Shown piece after piece: positions 25,601 through 30,855 of a stretch of DNA of 64,000 nucleotides. How positions within the stretch are numbered: position 1 is the first letter of the stretch; each line of letters begins with the position of its first letter. The stretch covers positions 248,001 to 312,000 of the forward strand of contig OY282370.1 in assembly GCA_958295745.1 (NCBI GenBank). The letters are read 5' to 3'. This DNA is from an uncultured Acidimicrobiia bacterium (GTDB lineage Bacteria > Actinomycetota > Acidimicrobiia > Spongiisociales > Spongiisociaceae). The notes beneath the pieces are model-generated. The model searched no databases. It was not told the DNA's origin and worked only from the letters and a program-made list of their open reading frames with translations. A program made the translations under genes and the position numbers.

Positions 25601-28600
25601 GATGTTGAAAGTGCCCGAACCGCTGAGCTGCCCGGCCGGGATGGTGATCGTCAGCTCGTCGTTGGTCGCATCGGTCCAGAAATCCCCGGCAGCCGGCGGC
25701 CCCGCCGACCCCAAAGTAGCTCCCTTCGTTCCCGCCCCGTCCGCCATGGTTACCGTCACTTCGGTGGGTTCGGTCAGAACCGAGCTGGTGCCCTTGAACC
25801 GGGCCGTAACCGTTACCGACTGCGCGGCCGCCTGCTCTACGAACTTGGAGGTGGACACCTCCAGGTCGATGTTTGCGTCGTCGTCGGCTATCGTCACCCA
25901 CCCGACGGGATCTCTCAAAATAGTCGAGCTGGTGTACGTGCCGGCCAGATCCAAAGTTTCCGGCCCCTCCACCACCCGGTCGTCGGTGATCGACAACCCA
26001 GCCAAAGAAACCGTGGTGCTGCTAACGAAAGCCCCGCTGGGTATAGTCATCGCCGCCGGGGGAGGCGAAGGCCGGGTATAAGTGAAATCGGTGCTGTCCG
26101 CCCTACCCGCCAGTCCACGCAAACGAGTAGACTCGGCTATGAGCTCCCAATGGTCAACGTCCGGGACGAGCCTAGCACCCGTCCCCGGCGACACCGAAGT
26201 AAGGGTAGCGGTTGTCACGGTAGAAAACTTCAGGGAAGTTGCCTCGTCCGGGAAACGGGCCGTCACCCTCACCGCCGAACCCGACCCGCCCTCGGCAACC
26301 AGCATATCCGGTTTGAAAAACACCCGCCCCTCGACATCGGCGATCTTTATCACCGCCGGTTCCACCGTCCACCCCTCCGGGGCGGTCACCGTCGCCTGCA
26401 TGGTTTCCTCCCCCTCCACTTGATAATCCCCCGGAAAGGATATAGTCACACGACTACTCCTATTGGCCCTCAGAGCAACCGCAGAAACATCACCGGCCCC
26501 GATGGTCACAGTCAGCGGATGACCAGCCTGGTCGTGGTCGTGGTAGTAATCTTGGGAGGTCAACGCTTCGCTCGCGGCATTAGGCAAGTTCCCGGGTGGG
26601 AACAAAACCGGCAAAACCAAATCCTCACTCAAAGTAGAAGACGCCCCGCTCACGGCAGCAGACACCGTCATAACATGCGAATCTCGAGCATCGTAAGACT
26701 CAACAGCGGTATCGTCACTGACGGTCACCTTGATGGTCCGATCCGCGTCGGTGATCTCCAGATCAGCCGACCTCACCAAATCGGCCTCACCGGTGATCTT
26801 GATTATCTCATGGTCCTCGGTAACCGTATCAGACAACGGAGTGATAGTAATATCACCCGAAGTAATCTCGGTCGTATTAGCCAACAACGTCATCGTCGTC
26901 GTGGCAGGGCTGGCGGTGTAATCACCCGAAGCGCCCCGCACCGCCCCACTGCCCACGCCCCCTATCGTAACCGTCACCGTCCTGTCGGTAGCTATCGACT
27001 TGGTGGCCACGGCCTTCACCCGCACCGTCGCCGCTCCGTCGTCTTCGCCCAACGCAGTCACCGCCGCCGGGTTCGTCTCTGCGGTATCGATGACGCTGAG
27101 GTCGATAACCCGATCCGGGTCGTAGACAGCGATCTCGGCGCCGGTTACCGCCACCGTCGACCCGCCCACCGTCGCCGACCCCGAAACGGCCACCCTCTCA
27201 CCGCTGTCCTCAACGGTGTCCGAGTTGGCGGTCAGCATGAACGTCCCGGTCCCCTTCAGCTCCCTCGCCGGGATGCTGACCGTCAACTGATTGTTGGTTT
27301 GGTCGGTGAAAAAATCCCCGGTGGGGGTCTCCCCTCCCATACCCAGAGTCGCCCCGTTCACAGCAGCCCCGGCGATGTCCACCGTCACGGCCGTAGCCGA
27401 AGCCAGAACAGACGAAGCCCCCTTGAACCGGGCCGTAACCGTAATCTCCGTAGCAACATCGTTCTCGAACACATTCGTCGGGGAAACCTCCAGCTCGATA
27501 TCAGCATCGTCGTCGTAGATCGTCAACGAAGCCGCAGTAGCCGCCCCCCACGAAGACGACCCGCCCACCAACAGCGTCTCCGGGCCCTCCACCACCGTGT
27601 CATCCACCAAAGACAACCCCGCCAACGACCCCGCCGTAGAACTGATAATCGAGTTGGCGGGTATGGTCACCGTTTCCGGCGTCGAGGGCGAATAAGTGAA
27701 ATCGGCGCTGGTTGCCTTACCCGCCCCGGCGGGGGTCTCCGCCGTAACCGACAACGTAACCGTAGTCGCGGACCCGATAGTAGAAGAAGTAACCCTCGAC
27801 GGGAACCCCGCCGACACCGCCACCCCCGAACCCGTCCCGGCGTCCTCAGACACCACACTCTGATTCCCGTCCGTATCACTGTCAGAATCCAAACCAAACA
27901 CCACCCGCCTGCCATGAGGATCCCGAACCGTGAACGCCGCCCGCCGAACTGTAAACCCCTCCACAGCATCCACCCTCACATAACCCCGCTCATTTTCCTC
28001 TGCCACCGCATCATTATAGAAAAGAAGGGATAAACGACCTCCAAAAATCGCATTATGAAAATCCCCCGAAATAGACCCAACCGGAATACTGATCGTTAAC
28101 GCCTCATCTTCACCACCAGAAGTGTCATAAAAGTAATCACTAGGCCATGTAAGTTCCCCGCTATCAACCCGCACCCGCATACTCAAAGCAGAACTATACG
28201 TAGAACTAGTAGAAGGAGTAAACACCCCACCCGACACCCCACCCAAAGAAGCCCCTCCAAGAAACGACTTCGCAAGAGTCCCAGACCCATATTCCCCAGA
28301 CAACGGCTCATCAACCTCTGTATCACCTTCCAATTTGACCTCGATAACCCGGTCCTGGTCGGTGATCGTCAAAGTGACGGTATTAGCTGCTGTATACCTC
28401 GGGGCGGAGGCAACGAAAATGATGGTCTCGTGATCTTCCGTAATAGTGTCGCTGTTGGGAGTGATCGTTATAATACCGGAAGTTCTAGAAGTCTCACCGG
28501 CATTGAAATAGATATTACTAAACCTATGAGTCGTACTGTAATCACCCGTACAAACCCTCTTATTAGTAGACCAATCCGTCCGGCAACGCCCCTGAGTAGC

Positions 28601-28861
28601 CGTACTGCCCGAACCAGTCGCACCAACCCCGAACGACACCCTCACCCGAGAACTCGCCGCCTGCGACAACACCACCTTCACCCGCAAACTCAAAGGCGAA
28701 CCATCCTCCCCCAACGAAGTAGCAGAAAGCGGCGACCCCGAAGTATCGACCAAACTCAACGTAAACGTAGCCGCCTGCGCCCCCGCCGGACGAAAAGGAA
28801 CCACCGGCAACACAGCCAACACCAACCCCAACGCCAGCACCACCGCCAAAACCCTCCGCAT
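13700..28861 (-). CDS. Giant secreted Calx-beta-like repeat protein with poly-Gly hinge and SLH-like C-terminus
   Basis: A 5053-residue exported surface protein. Residues 1 to about 32 form a signal peptide (RR then a long hydrophobic stretch, ending AGAQAA). About residues 35-4785 are Calx-beta-like beta-sandwich repeats of roughly 110 residues, recognisable by recurring (D)D-x-I-x-E-[GD]-x-E-[TX] and [TI]-[DV]-[DN]-[DN]-D ends that in this family bind Ca2+; I estimate about 40. They are arranged in higher-order blocks of several domains. Then come Pro-rich linkers, a run of 26 Gly (14375-14452), another Pro-rich linker, and three SLH-like repeats (about 4850-5035) with the actinobacterial GC...YCP...RxQMA pattern. 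The ATG at 28861 is preferred over a GTG at 28867. Function is probably adhesion or a surface fibre held to the envelope by the SLH-like part. Parts of the array are near-identical at DNA level, so assembly errors and recombination are both likely. Confidence 0.85.
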   Translation of the reverse strand: MRRVLAVVLALGLVLAVLPVVPFRPAGAQAATFTLSLVDTSGSPLSATSLGEDGSPLSLRVKVVLSQAASSRVRVSFGVGATGSGSTATQGRCRTDWSTNKRVCTGDYSTTHRFSNIYFNAGETSRTSGIITITPNSDTITEDHETIIFVASAPRYTAANTVTLTITDQDRVIEVKLEGDTEVDEPLSGEYGSGTLAKSFLGGASLGGVSGGVFTPSTSSTYSSALSMRVRVDSGELTWPSDYFYDTSGGEDEALTISIPVGSISGDFHNAIFGGRLSLLFYNDAVAEENERGYVRVDAVEGFTVRRAAFTVRDPHGRRVVFGLDSDSDTDGNQSVVSEDAGTGSGVAVSAGFPSRVTSSTIGSATTVTLSVTAETPAGAGKATSADFTYSPSTPETVTIPANSIISSTAGSLAGLSLVDDTVVEGPETLLVGGSSSWGAATAASLTIYDDDADIELEVSPTNVFENDVATEITVTARFKGASSVLASATAVTVDIAGAAVNGATLGMGGETPTGDFFTDQTNNQLTVSIPARELKGTGTFMLTANSDTVEDSGERVAVSGSATVGGSTVAVTGAEIAVYDPDRVIDLSVIDTAETNPAAVTALGEDDGAATVRVKAVATKSIATDRTVTVTIGGVGSGAVRGASGDYTASPATTTMTLLANTTEITSGDITITPLSDTVTEDHEIIKITGEADLVRSADLEITDADRTIKVTVSDDTAVESYDARDSHVMTVSAAVSGASSTLSEDLVLPVLFPPGNLPNAASEALTSQDYYHDHDQAGHPLTVTIGAGDVSAVALRANRSSRVTISFPGDYQVEGEETMQATVTAPEGWTVEPAVIKIADVEGRVFFKPDMLVAEGGSGSAVRVTARFPDEATSLKFSTVTTATLTSVSPGTGARLVPDVDHWELIAESTRLRGLAGRADSTDFTYTRPSPPPAAMTIPSGAFVSSTTVSLAGLSITDDRVVEGPETLDLAGTYTSSTILRDPVGWVTIADDDANIDLEVSTSKFVEQAAAQSVTVTARFKGTSSVLTEPTEVTVTMADGAGTKGATLGSAGPPAAGDFWTDATNDELTITIPAGQLSGSGTFNITARVDGDNTEDIETAAVTGSASVGGRAVTVTGTEVKIYDPDQAIVIGFTDTASTPAAVTAVAEDGGAQTIRVTATLPSAVTSDTVINVDIAAAGSTATAGSAGDYTVDASTTTVTIRSGQTTGSSGNITITPRSDTITEDHETIRFTADTAADLYPGQTDLEITDQDRVIGVYLTGDTEFDEKASGQFGLSKSLNGGASLGGVSGDVFTASTSSTYSSALSMRVRIERGVNFEQWSEGDYLYEVYDASEEITISIPAGSLSGGFYNSIYGGTLAIIFYHDDKAEGDEHGYATVDQVDPAGFTVRRAVFTLRDPHDSRVVLGLDTDSGTSGDQTTIVEGAAGSGVDVSAGFPSGVTSSTIGSATSVTLSVTGYMNPTTGQAGSDDFSYSPLSPQTVSIPANTISSSTDVTLTGFSITDDNIVEGPETLTVGGTSALGADTTGAVLTIGDDDADIELMVSPAGVLEQAAAHTITVTARFKGAVSVLTAATDVTVDIAGAADNGATLGSSSTGDFYTDATNNRLTITIPAGQLSGTGTFELTARSDGETEATPEGVALTGSATVGGAEVTVDAAEVTIFDVGSRTIGLSFTDTASPTPAAITAVAEDGGAQTIRVVATASAAVDADTTVTVNIGGAGSTAAAGSAGDYTVGASTATVTILNGQTTGSSADVVVTPRSDTITEYHETIRFFGSTSSLYLVNSGDLQITDQDRALEVTTARSSGDECASGTCSNNLDLDWARVTLGGLSGSVFTASTSSTYSSAIRARLDEGPLNSVSSDNAITHNLGTGGVPMHVDISAGSLTGNLQESGGSQIVLMSTPADNAAEDNETFNVTLTDLPAGFTAVPATMTIRDPHDRGVVLGVDTESDTIGDQTVIVEGDAGSEVDVSAGFPSGVTSSTIGSATSVALSVTGGSGAGAAGSADFTYSPSSPNTVSIPANTISSTTDGTLTGLSITDDNIVEGPETLTVGGTSTSLGTVAGAVLTIGDDDADIELVVSPAGVLEQAAAHTVTVTARFKGSSSVLAAATTVTVDIAGASTNGATLGSAGPPPTGDFYTDLTNNRLTITIPAGQLSGTGTFELTARSDGETEAATEKVALTGSATVGGASVTVDAAEVTIFDVGSRTIGLSFTDTASTPAVVTAVAEDGGAQTVRVVATASAAVESNTTVTVNIGGAGSTATAGSAGDYTVGASTATVTILNGQTTGSADVVVTPRSDKITEDHETIRFSGSAPLYLVNPGDLRITDQDRALEVTTARSSGDECASGRCENNLSLDWAKVTLGGVTGSVFTASTSSTYSSTIRARLDDRPIRLSSGSNIRKDLDLAGFPLYVDISAGSLSEYLEDSFNSRIVRLGTAADNVAEDDDTFNVTLTDLPAGFVAVPATMTVRDPYDRQVVLTADTDSGTDENQTVISEDVGAVAGAAVSAGFPSGVTSSTIGSVTSVALSVTGGSGAGQAGSADFSYSPSSPQTVSIPANTISSTAAAVLTGLSITDDDIVEGPETLTVGGTSAWGAATGAVLTIDDDDADIVLSVSPGTVVEQAGAHTITVTARFDGSSSVLTSATAVTVNIAGGSGEDGAVLGDFTTDVVGNQFTITIPAGQVSGQGTFRLTAPADGSTEGAEKVTLSGAASVGGLAVAVTSADITIVDSGVTLSLGDSSGNALTSLAESSGSTQVRVTAALPVAAVLDVVVGVNVLGGTALLGGGATFAEGEDFRVVYPSKAAGTPAGHLLGILIAAGSTSGYADVTLVVNDDDVAEGSVAETVVVSGGNVTAGGGSLPVLSASLGIADNDTAISLGFGSTATAEESDGNAGDALITASFTGASASEIGSDTVVVLSFAAGAGAEAADFTAPASGSEITVTIPAGSVSSTAAALSGLSVTNDAIAEESEAIAVSGTAAGYSVTGADLSIVDDDAVVHLSVLGGTTVSEGGNGSAAAVSAGFGSGTTSSDISSDTVVTLSAADGTATSPGDYGYAPSVPNTVTIPAGAVSSSTAGSLAGLTVEDDTIAEGPETIAVGGSSTLGAAVGFDLAVADADSGIELSVSPATVVEQAGAQTISVVARFADAASSVRDSDVVVTVTVAGGGGTDGAVLGTGAGKDFTTDQTANSFTITIPAGQTSGRVSFGLTAPADSADEGAEKVALSAAATVDGAAATIADAEVTIVDTGVSLSFADSGGNPLTSLAEDSGANTVRVTATLQVVAAYSVVVGLNAAGGTAVADTDGSFSVGEDYRVVYPSKLAGTPDGHLLGIRIPAGSKSGYADITVAVNDDNTAEGAAAETVLVSGGDVVVNASPLPVLPAALGIADNDTTISLSFGSTTADEADGDARDAMITARFVGANASEIGAATPVELSFAAGAGTEAADFTAPASGSEITVSIPAGAVSNTVGLGGLAVTDDTIAEAGETIAVSGAAAGYTITGAALPITDDDAAVVLSVPSGASVSEGGDGSGVAVSAGFESGTTSSDIASDTVVTLSVADGTAVSPADYRYSGGSDTVTIPAGATSSSTAASLDGLTIEDDAITEGPETVRINGSSPLGTATGAVLGVSDADTAIEIAVSPATVEEQAGAHTVTVTARFVGVSSSTRTTATPVTVTVAGGGGADGAVLGASGDFTTDQTNNRFTVSIPAGQTAGSGSFELVARDDGDSEVAEKVALSASAVVDGSAVSISDAAMTIVDNGVTLSFADSGGTALTGLAEDGGAAQVTVTATLPAAAAGVVVVPLRVTGGTAVLDTDSVWAAGEDFRVSYPSDPAPGDGYPMGISIAAGQTTGSAVVTVTVNDDRVAEGITAETIRVSGGSVDISGVSLPVETETLGIVDDDSDIAVVLSRSTVDETDTDAGAGAVTAVVRFVGADTSVLGSAVEVELSFTAAAGTEAADFGAPGSGSEITVTIPAGSTTSPAVALSGLTITGDQRAEPDEDITVGGTAAGYTVTGTVLTIVDDDSAVVLSIPGGTAVSEGGNGSGVAVSAAFQTGTTDSEFAADLEVVLSVEDGTASAADYDYTPGTANTVTIPTGTTSSTDTGSLAGLAISDDTVTEGPEMLRITGTTAVGVGVSGTDLAITDTDTGITVTASPATVTERVGAHTVTVAARFAGAGSSTRTAATSVTVTVAGGGGTDGALLGASGDFTTDQTGNSFTVSIPAGQTAGSGSFELTARDDGSNEDAEKVALSAAASVDGSAATIADAEITIVDSGITLALTDTGGNALTALAENSGDTTVRVTATLPVAAPFGGVVVGVNAVGGTAVLDTGSSFEAGEDARVSYPSGSPPAGHLLGISIDAGSTTGSADFTLTVHDDTAAEGSDAETILIQGGNVTVGGDSLPVVSAGLGITDNDAAPTAIGLSVENAEGEALAGVEEDSGTTRVHVRASYTGTRTLPGAVTVPLTVGKAGDGAESGTDYQEITDQLLITIPAYTRTAATSFDLVIGETENDDDFEGPEALTIEGDPSDTLAGFTVGDATLTIIDDDAIVGLSLFAAASDSEPLLEVTEGETATVKVKAAFPAGVTLPEETTVPVTVEAAAQRGAAPGSDYQRVPAFDIIIPANANKGTKSFDLKLDGSYNDDIVEGDETLQVTGGTAPFTIQAASLTVRDSTDDTAPTGITLTVSPTSLTEAAGTAAVTVTVRLAGSKTLAADTPVRVTVSGNRGATAADYQASSFTVIIPAEQNQGQATRNITIIDDTADDDNERIALTGTAADLNNARATAYINIVDNDVPAPPQPADPPPADPPPTGGGGGGGGGGGGGGGGGGGGGGGGGGAPPPPAPAPPPAPPPVICSGRFCDDDGNGHEANIERIAGWQITLGCDANDPTKYCPNVQIPRRQMAAFLYRAVSQRWTIQDPPEGTEIPDVPADVWFRSYANWVVSIGAFALTDGAFNPNGVVTRADMAIMMIAAFPHLESVAEPEGLFEDVEGVDPAVIHAIEGMYHSGVTKGCSTTPLNYCPNQPVTRAQMASFFVRAIDLVPVPPPTPAPEGEGGTGGEGT
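14375..14452 (-). repeat. 26-codon poly-glycine tract
   Basis: Twenty-six consecutive GGN codons of mixed third base (GGT, GGC, GGA, one GGG), flanked by Pro-rich segments. The mixed codons mean the peptide rather than a DNA slippage unit is maintained. It forms a flexible hinge between the Calx-beta stalk and the SLH-like anchor. Confidence 0.93.
21555..21705 (-). repeat. Variable patch A1 inside a duplicated Calx-beta block
   Basis: The blocks 21440-21870 and 23040-23480 are near-identical on both sides, but about 150 bp in the middle (here and 23158-23310) are diverged and visibly more AT-rich. The encoded peptides share frame and length class but little sequence (for example RLSSGSNIRKDL here). 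A cassette-like replacement or relaxed/diversifying selection is likely. Confidence 0.6.
23158..23310 (-). repeat. Variable patch A2 inside a duplicated Calx-beta block
   Basis: Counterpart of the patch at 21555-21705, bounded by the same conserved sequence (YVDISAGSL or HVDISAGSL just beyond one half, TSSTYSS at one edge). The encoded middle reads NSVSSDNAITHNL, unrelated to the other copy. A second such pair of patches occurs near 24740-25060 and 27960-28300. Confidence 0.6.
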
Positions 28862-29171
28862 GACCACCTAACCCTTTCTCCCGGCCTTCAAAACCAACGA
28901 ACCAAGCACCAATCCCCCGGCCCCCCGCAGCTCAGCCCCCGGCCTACAAGCCCGCCGACCCGCCAACCGCCGCGCCCACGGGACCACCACAACCGAAGAC
29001 GCTACACCCCACCCGACACCCCATAACACGCCGAGCATAAACAACTAAGATACCCCCCCCCCCGCGGATTCTGTCAAAATCAGACACCCCGCCGCCGCCG
29101 GCCATACAACGGACAACGACCCGGCGATCCGGCAATCAGACATCCCTCTTTCGGGGGAACCATGGGCGCGG
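28862..29171. other. Upstream region of the giant gene
   Basis: About 310 bp between the giant gene and the thioredoxin-fold gene, both on the minus strand. It is C-rich on the plus strand, has an 11-C tract at 29053-29063, and otherwise shows no convincing gene. The giant gene promoter must lie here; I cannot assign -35/-10 boxes with confidence. Confidence 0.55.
29053..29063 (-). repeat. Poly-G tract (11 G) about 190 bp upstream of the giant gene
   Basis: Eleven C on the plus strand, not inside any credible gene. It is the only other homopolymer of 10 or more in the window besides the four in the restriction gene. Its place upstream of a surface-protein gene makes length-dependent promoter or regulator-site spacing plausible. 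Confidence 0.85.
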
Positions 29172-29558
29172 TTACAAGCCTGTTTTCCGCACCGCCCGCC
29201 GGAGGGCCGCCGCTCCGGGCACCCCGGAGAAGGCCGCCGCCTCCCGTCCCGAGGCGTCCACCACCGCGCCCCTCGGTATCCCCTCCACGCCCAGGTCGGT
29301 GAGCAGGTACGGATGTTCCTCCCAGGTCAGCTCGGTGAACCCTTCCTCTCCCAGCACCTCCGTGTAGACGGCCCGCGCCTCCCCGCACGAATCACAGGCG
29401 GAAGAGGTGAACAGGTAAACCCCCGGGCCTTCCAGGTTTCCTTCCACGGACAGGGGCGGCGGGCGGCGCCGGGGCCGGGGCCGGAAACGGGCCGCACCCA
29501 CCACCAACACGACGGCCAGCCCCACCGCCAGCAGCCTCAGCCAGACCTCACCGCTCAA
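29172..29558 (-). CDS. Membrane-anchored thioredoxin-fold protein
   Basis: A 128-residue protein with one N-terminal membrane segment (about 8-25), a short Arg/Pro-rich linker, and a thioredoxin-like domain carrying CDSC in SSACDSCGEA near residue 55 and the cis-Pro loop GIPRGAVVD near 95. It would act outside the membrane as a disulfide oxidoreductase or in electron transfer. The start is TTG at 29558, overlapping the last 11 bases of the upstream gene, with GGAGG about 11 nt before it; this implies translational coupling. The substrate is unknown. Confidence 0.65.
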   Translation of the reverse strand: MSGEVWLRLLAVGLAVVLVVGAARFRPRPRRRPPPLSVEGNLEGPGVYLFTSSACDSCGEARAVYTEVLGEEGFTELTWEEHPYLLTDLGVEGIPRGAVVDASGREAAAFSGVPGAAALRRAVRKTGL

Positions 29559-30855
29559 CCGGCGCCGCTCCTCCGAACATCACCCTTCCCTCCGATTCGG
29601 CCCACCATCCGACGCTGAAGGCCCCCTCCCCCGACACGAGCACCCCCGCCGCCCCGGAATCCCTCACGGCCACCGTCGCGACGGACAGGGGCGGCAGCTC
29701 GAGGGACGCCGACCGGCCCGCCCCCGACGGCCTCAGGATCGTGTAGGTGAGCTCGAACGCGGTAACCCCGGTGTTCAGAAACCGGAGCCGGGCGTCGGCG
29801 GGAACCGACCTTGGTCCGGGGACCAGCCAGAGGGAGGCGTTGGCGGGGATGCCCGGAGTGGCCGCCGCGGCCGTCTCGGACCTTCCCCGCACCGCGGCGC
29901 CGAAGGGTCCGTCGCCGGTCACGCGGAGCCCGAGCCCGGAGGAGGCGACCGCCCCCAGATCCAGCCTGGTTTGACCGGGTCCGGCGATGACCCCGCTCAC
30001 CGGATCGAACAGGGCGCCCGTCTCGTCGAACACCTCCACCAGGAAATCGACCCCGATAGAGGCTTCGTTGGTGAGTATCAGCTCGGCCGCCAGGCCGTCC
30101 ACCGCGGCGATCGGGAACTCCCAGGCTTCGTAGGCGCCGGTGCCCGGCCACACGGCGAGGTCGGCGCCGGTGTCAAGGAGCATCACCGGAATCACCGAGC
30201 CCGAGGCCGGCCGCACCAGGATCGACAGCGCATCCCGCCCGGGCAGTATCTTTTCGAGCTCGACGATTCGGGTCCTTCGGGCCGGCACCGTCAACCCCTC
30301 CAGCTGCTCGGCGGCCTCGGTGCCCAGCTCGCTCAGCGCCCAGAGGTCCACCCGGGCATCGACGGTGAACGGGTTGAAGAGCCGGAGGGTGAGGCGCTCC
30401 CCTTCCAGAGTGGACCCGCCCGGAAGATGCCAGACGGCGGGAATCGCCCCCGGGCACAGGTCGCCCGCCAGCATGTCACCGCCCTGGGCCGCCACCGCCG
30501 CCGCCCCGGCGCCTTCCGAGAACTCCACCAAAGCCGAGACGGCGCCGATGAGGGGGTTGTCCAGCTTCGCCGCCGCATCCGGCGCCGCTTCCCCGGACAG
30601 CCGCGGACCCGCTGCGCCTCCATCCGGGAAGGAGACGGAGAATCGGGCGGCGCTCTCCGCGGCCACCGTATACACGGAGCTGACGCGTCCGTCCGAAAAC
30701 GCCCACGGGCAGTGGACGTACCGCGAGGGGCCGGGGTCGGCCGCCCCCACCCCGCCGAAGGGATCGGGAACCGGATCGGGCGAGGGGGGCGGAGTGAGGC
30801 CGACGGCGGCCGCCGCGAAGAAAACCCCCACCACCAAGGCGGCCAACCGGGTCAT
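29548..30855 (-). CDS. Secreted/anchored DUF5719-like protein
   Basis: A 435-residue protein with an N-terminal signal or anchor segment (LAALVVGVFFAAAAVGL) and an all-beta exported region (CPWAFSD near residue 50, repeated V-x-L-x-N-P strands). The position next to a GT2 membrane protein and an F420 cofD gene is the usual actinobacterial context of DUF5719 proteins, whose role is unknown. The ATG at 30855 overlaps the stop of the upstream gene as ATGA, a typical coupled start. The family call is from context and general pattern, so it is only moderately certain. Confidence 0.6.
   Translation of the reverse strand: MTRLAALVVGVFFAAAAVGLTPPPSPDPVPDPFGGVGAADPGPSRYVHCPWAFSDGRVSSVYTVAAESAARFSVSFPDGGAAGPRLSGEAAPDAAAKLDNPLIGAVSALVEFSEGAGAAAVAAQGGDMLAGDLCPGAIPAVWHLPGGSTLEGERLTLRLFNPFTVDARVDLWALSELGTEAAEQLEGLTVPARRTRIVELEKILPGRDALSILVRPASGSVIPVMLLDTGADLAVWPGTGAYEAWEFPIAAVDGLAAELILTNEASIGVDFLVEVFDETGALFDPVSGVIAGPGQTRLDLGAVASSGLGLRVTGDGPFGAAVRGRSETAAAATPGIPANASLWLVPGPRSVPADARLRFLNTGVTAFELTYTILRPSGAGRSASLELPPLSVATVAVRDSGAAGVLVSGEGAFSVGWWAESEGRVMFGGAAPVER

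Noticed and set aside
21440-28350. Diversity-generating retroelement acting on the variable patches
   Set aside because: No reverse transcriptase, template repeat or accessory gene is in the window, and the patches differ by whole segments rather than at adenine positions. The patches remain unexplained.
13700-28861. Could the regular repeats be a CRISPR array or other repeat locus?
   Set aside because: The period is about 330 bp with coding periodicity in one frame and protein-domain structure. No short repeats with unique spacers and no cas genes were seen.
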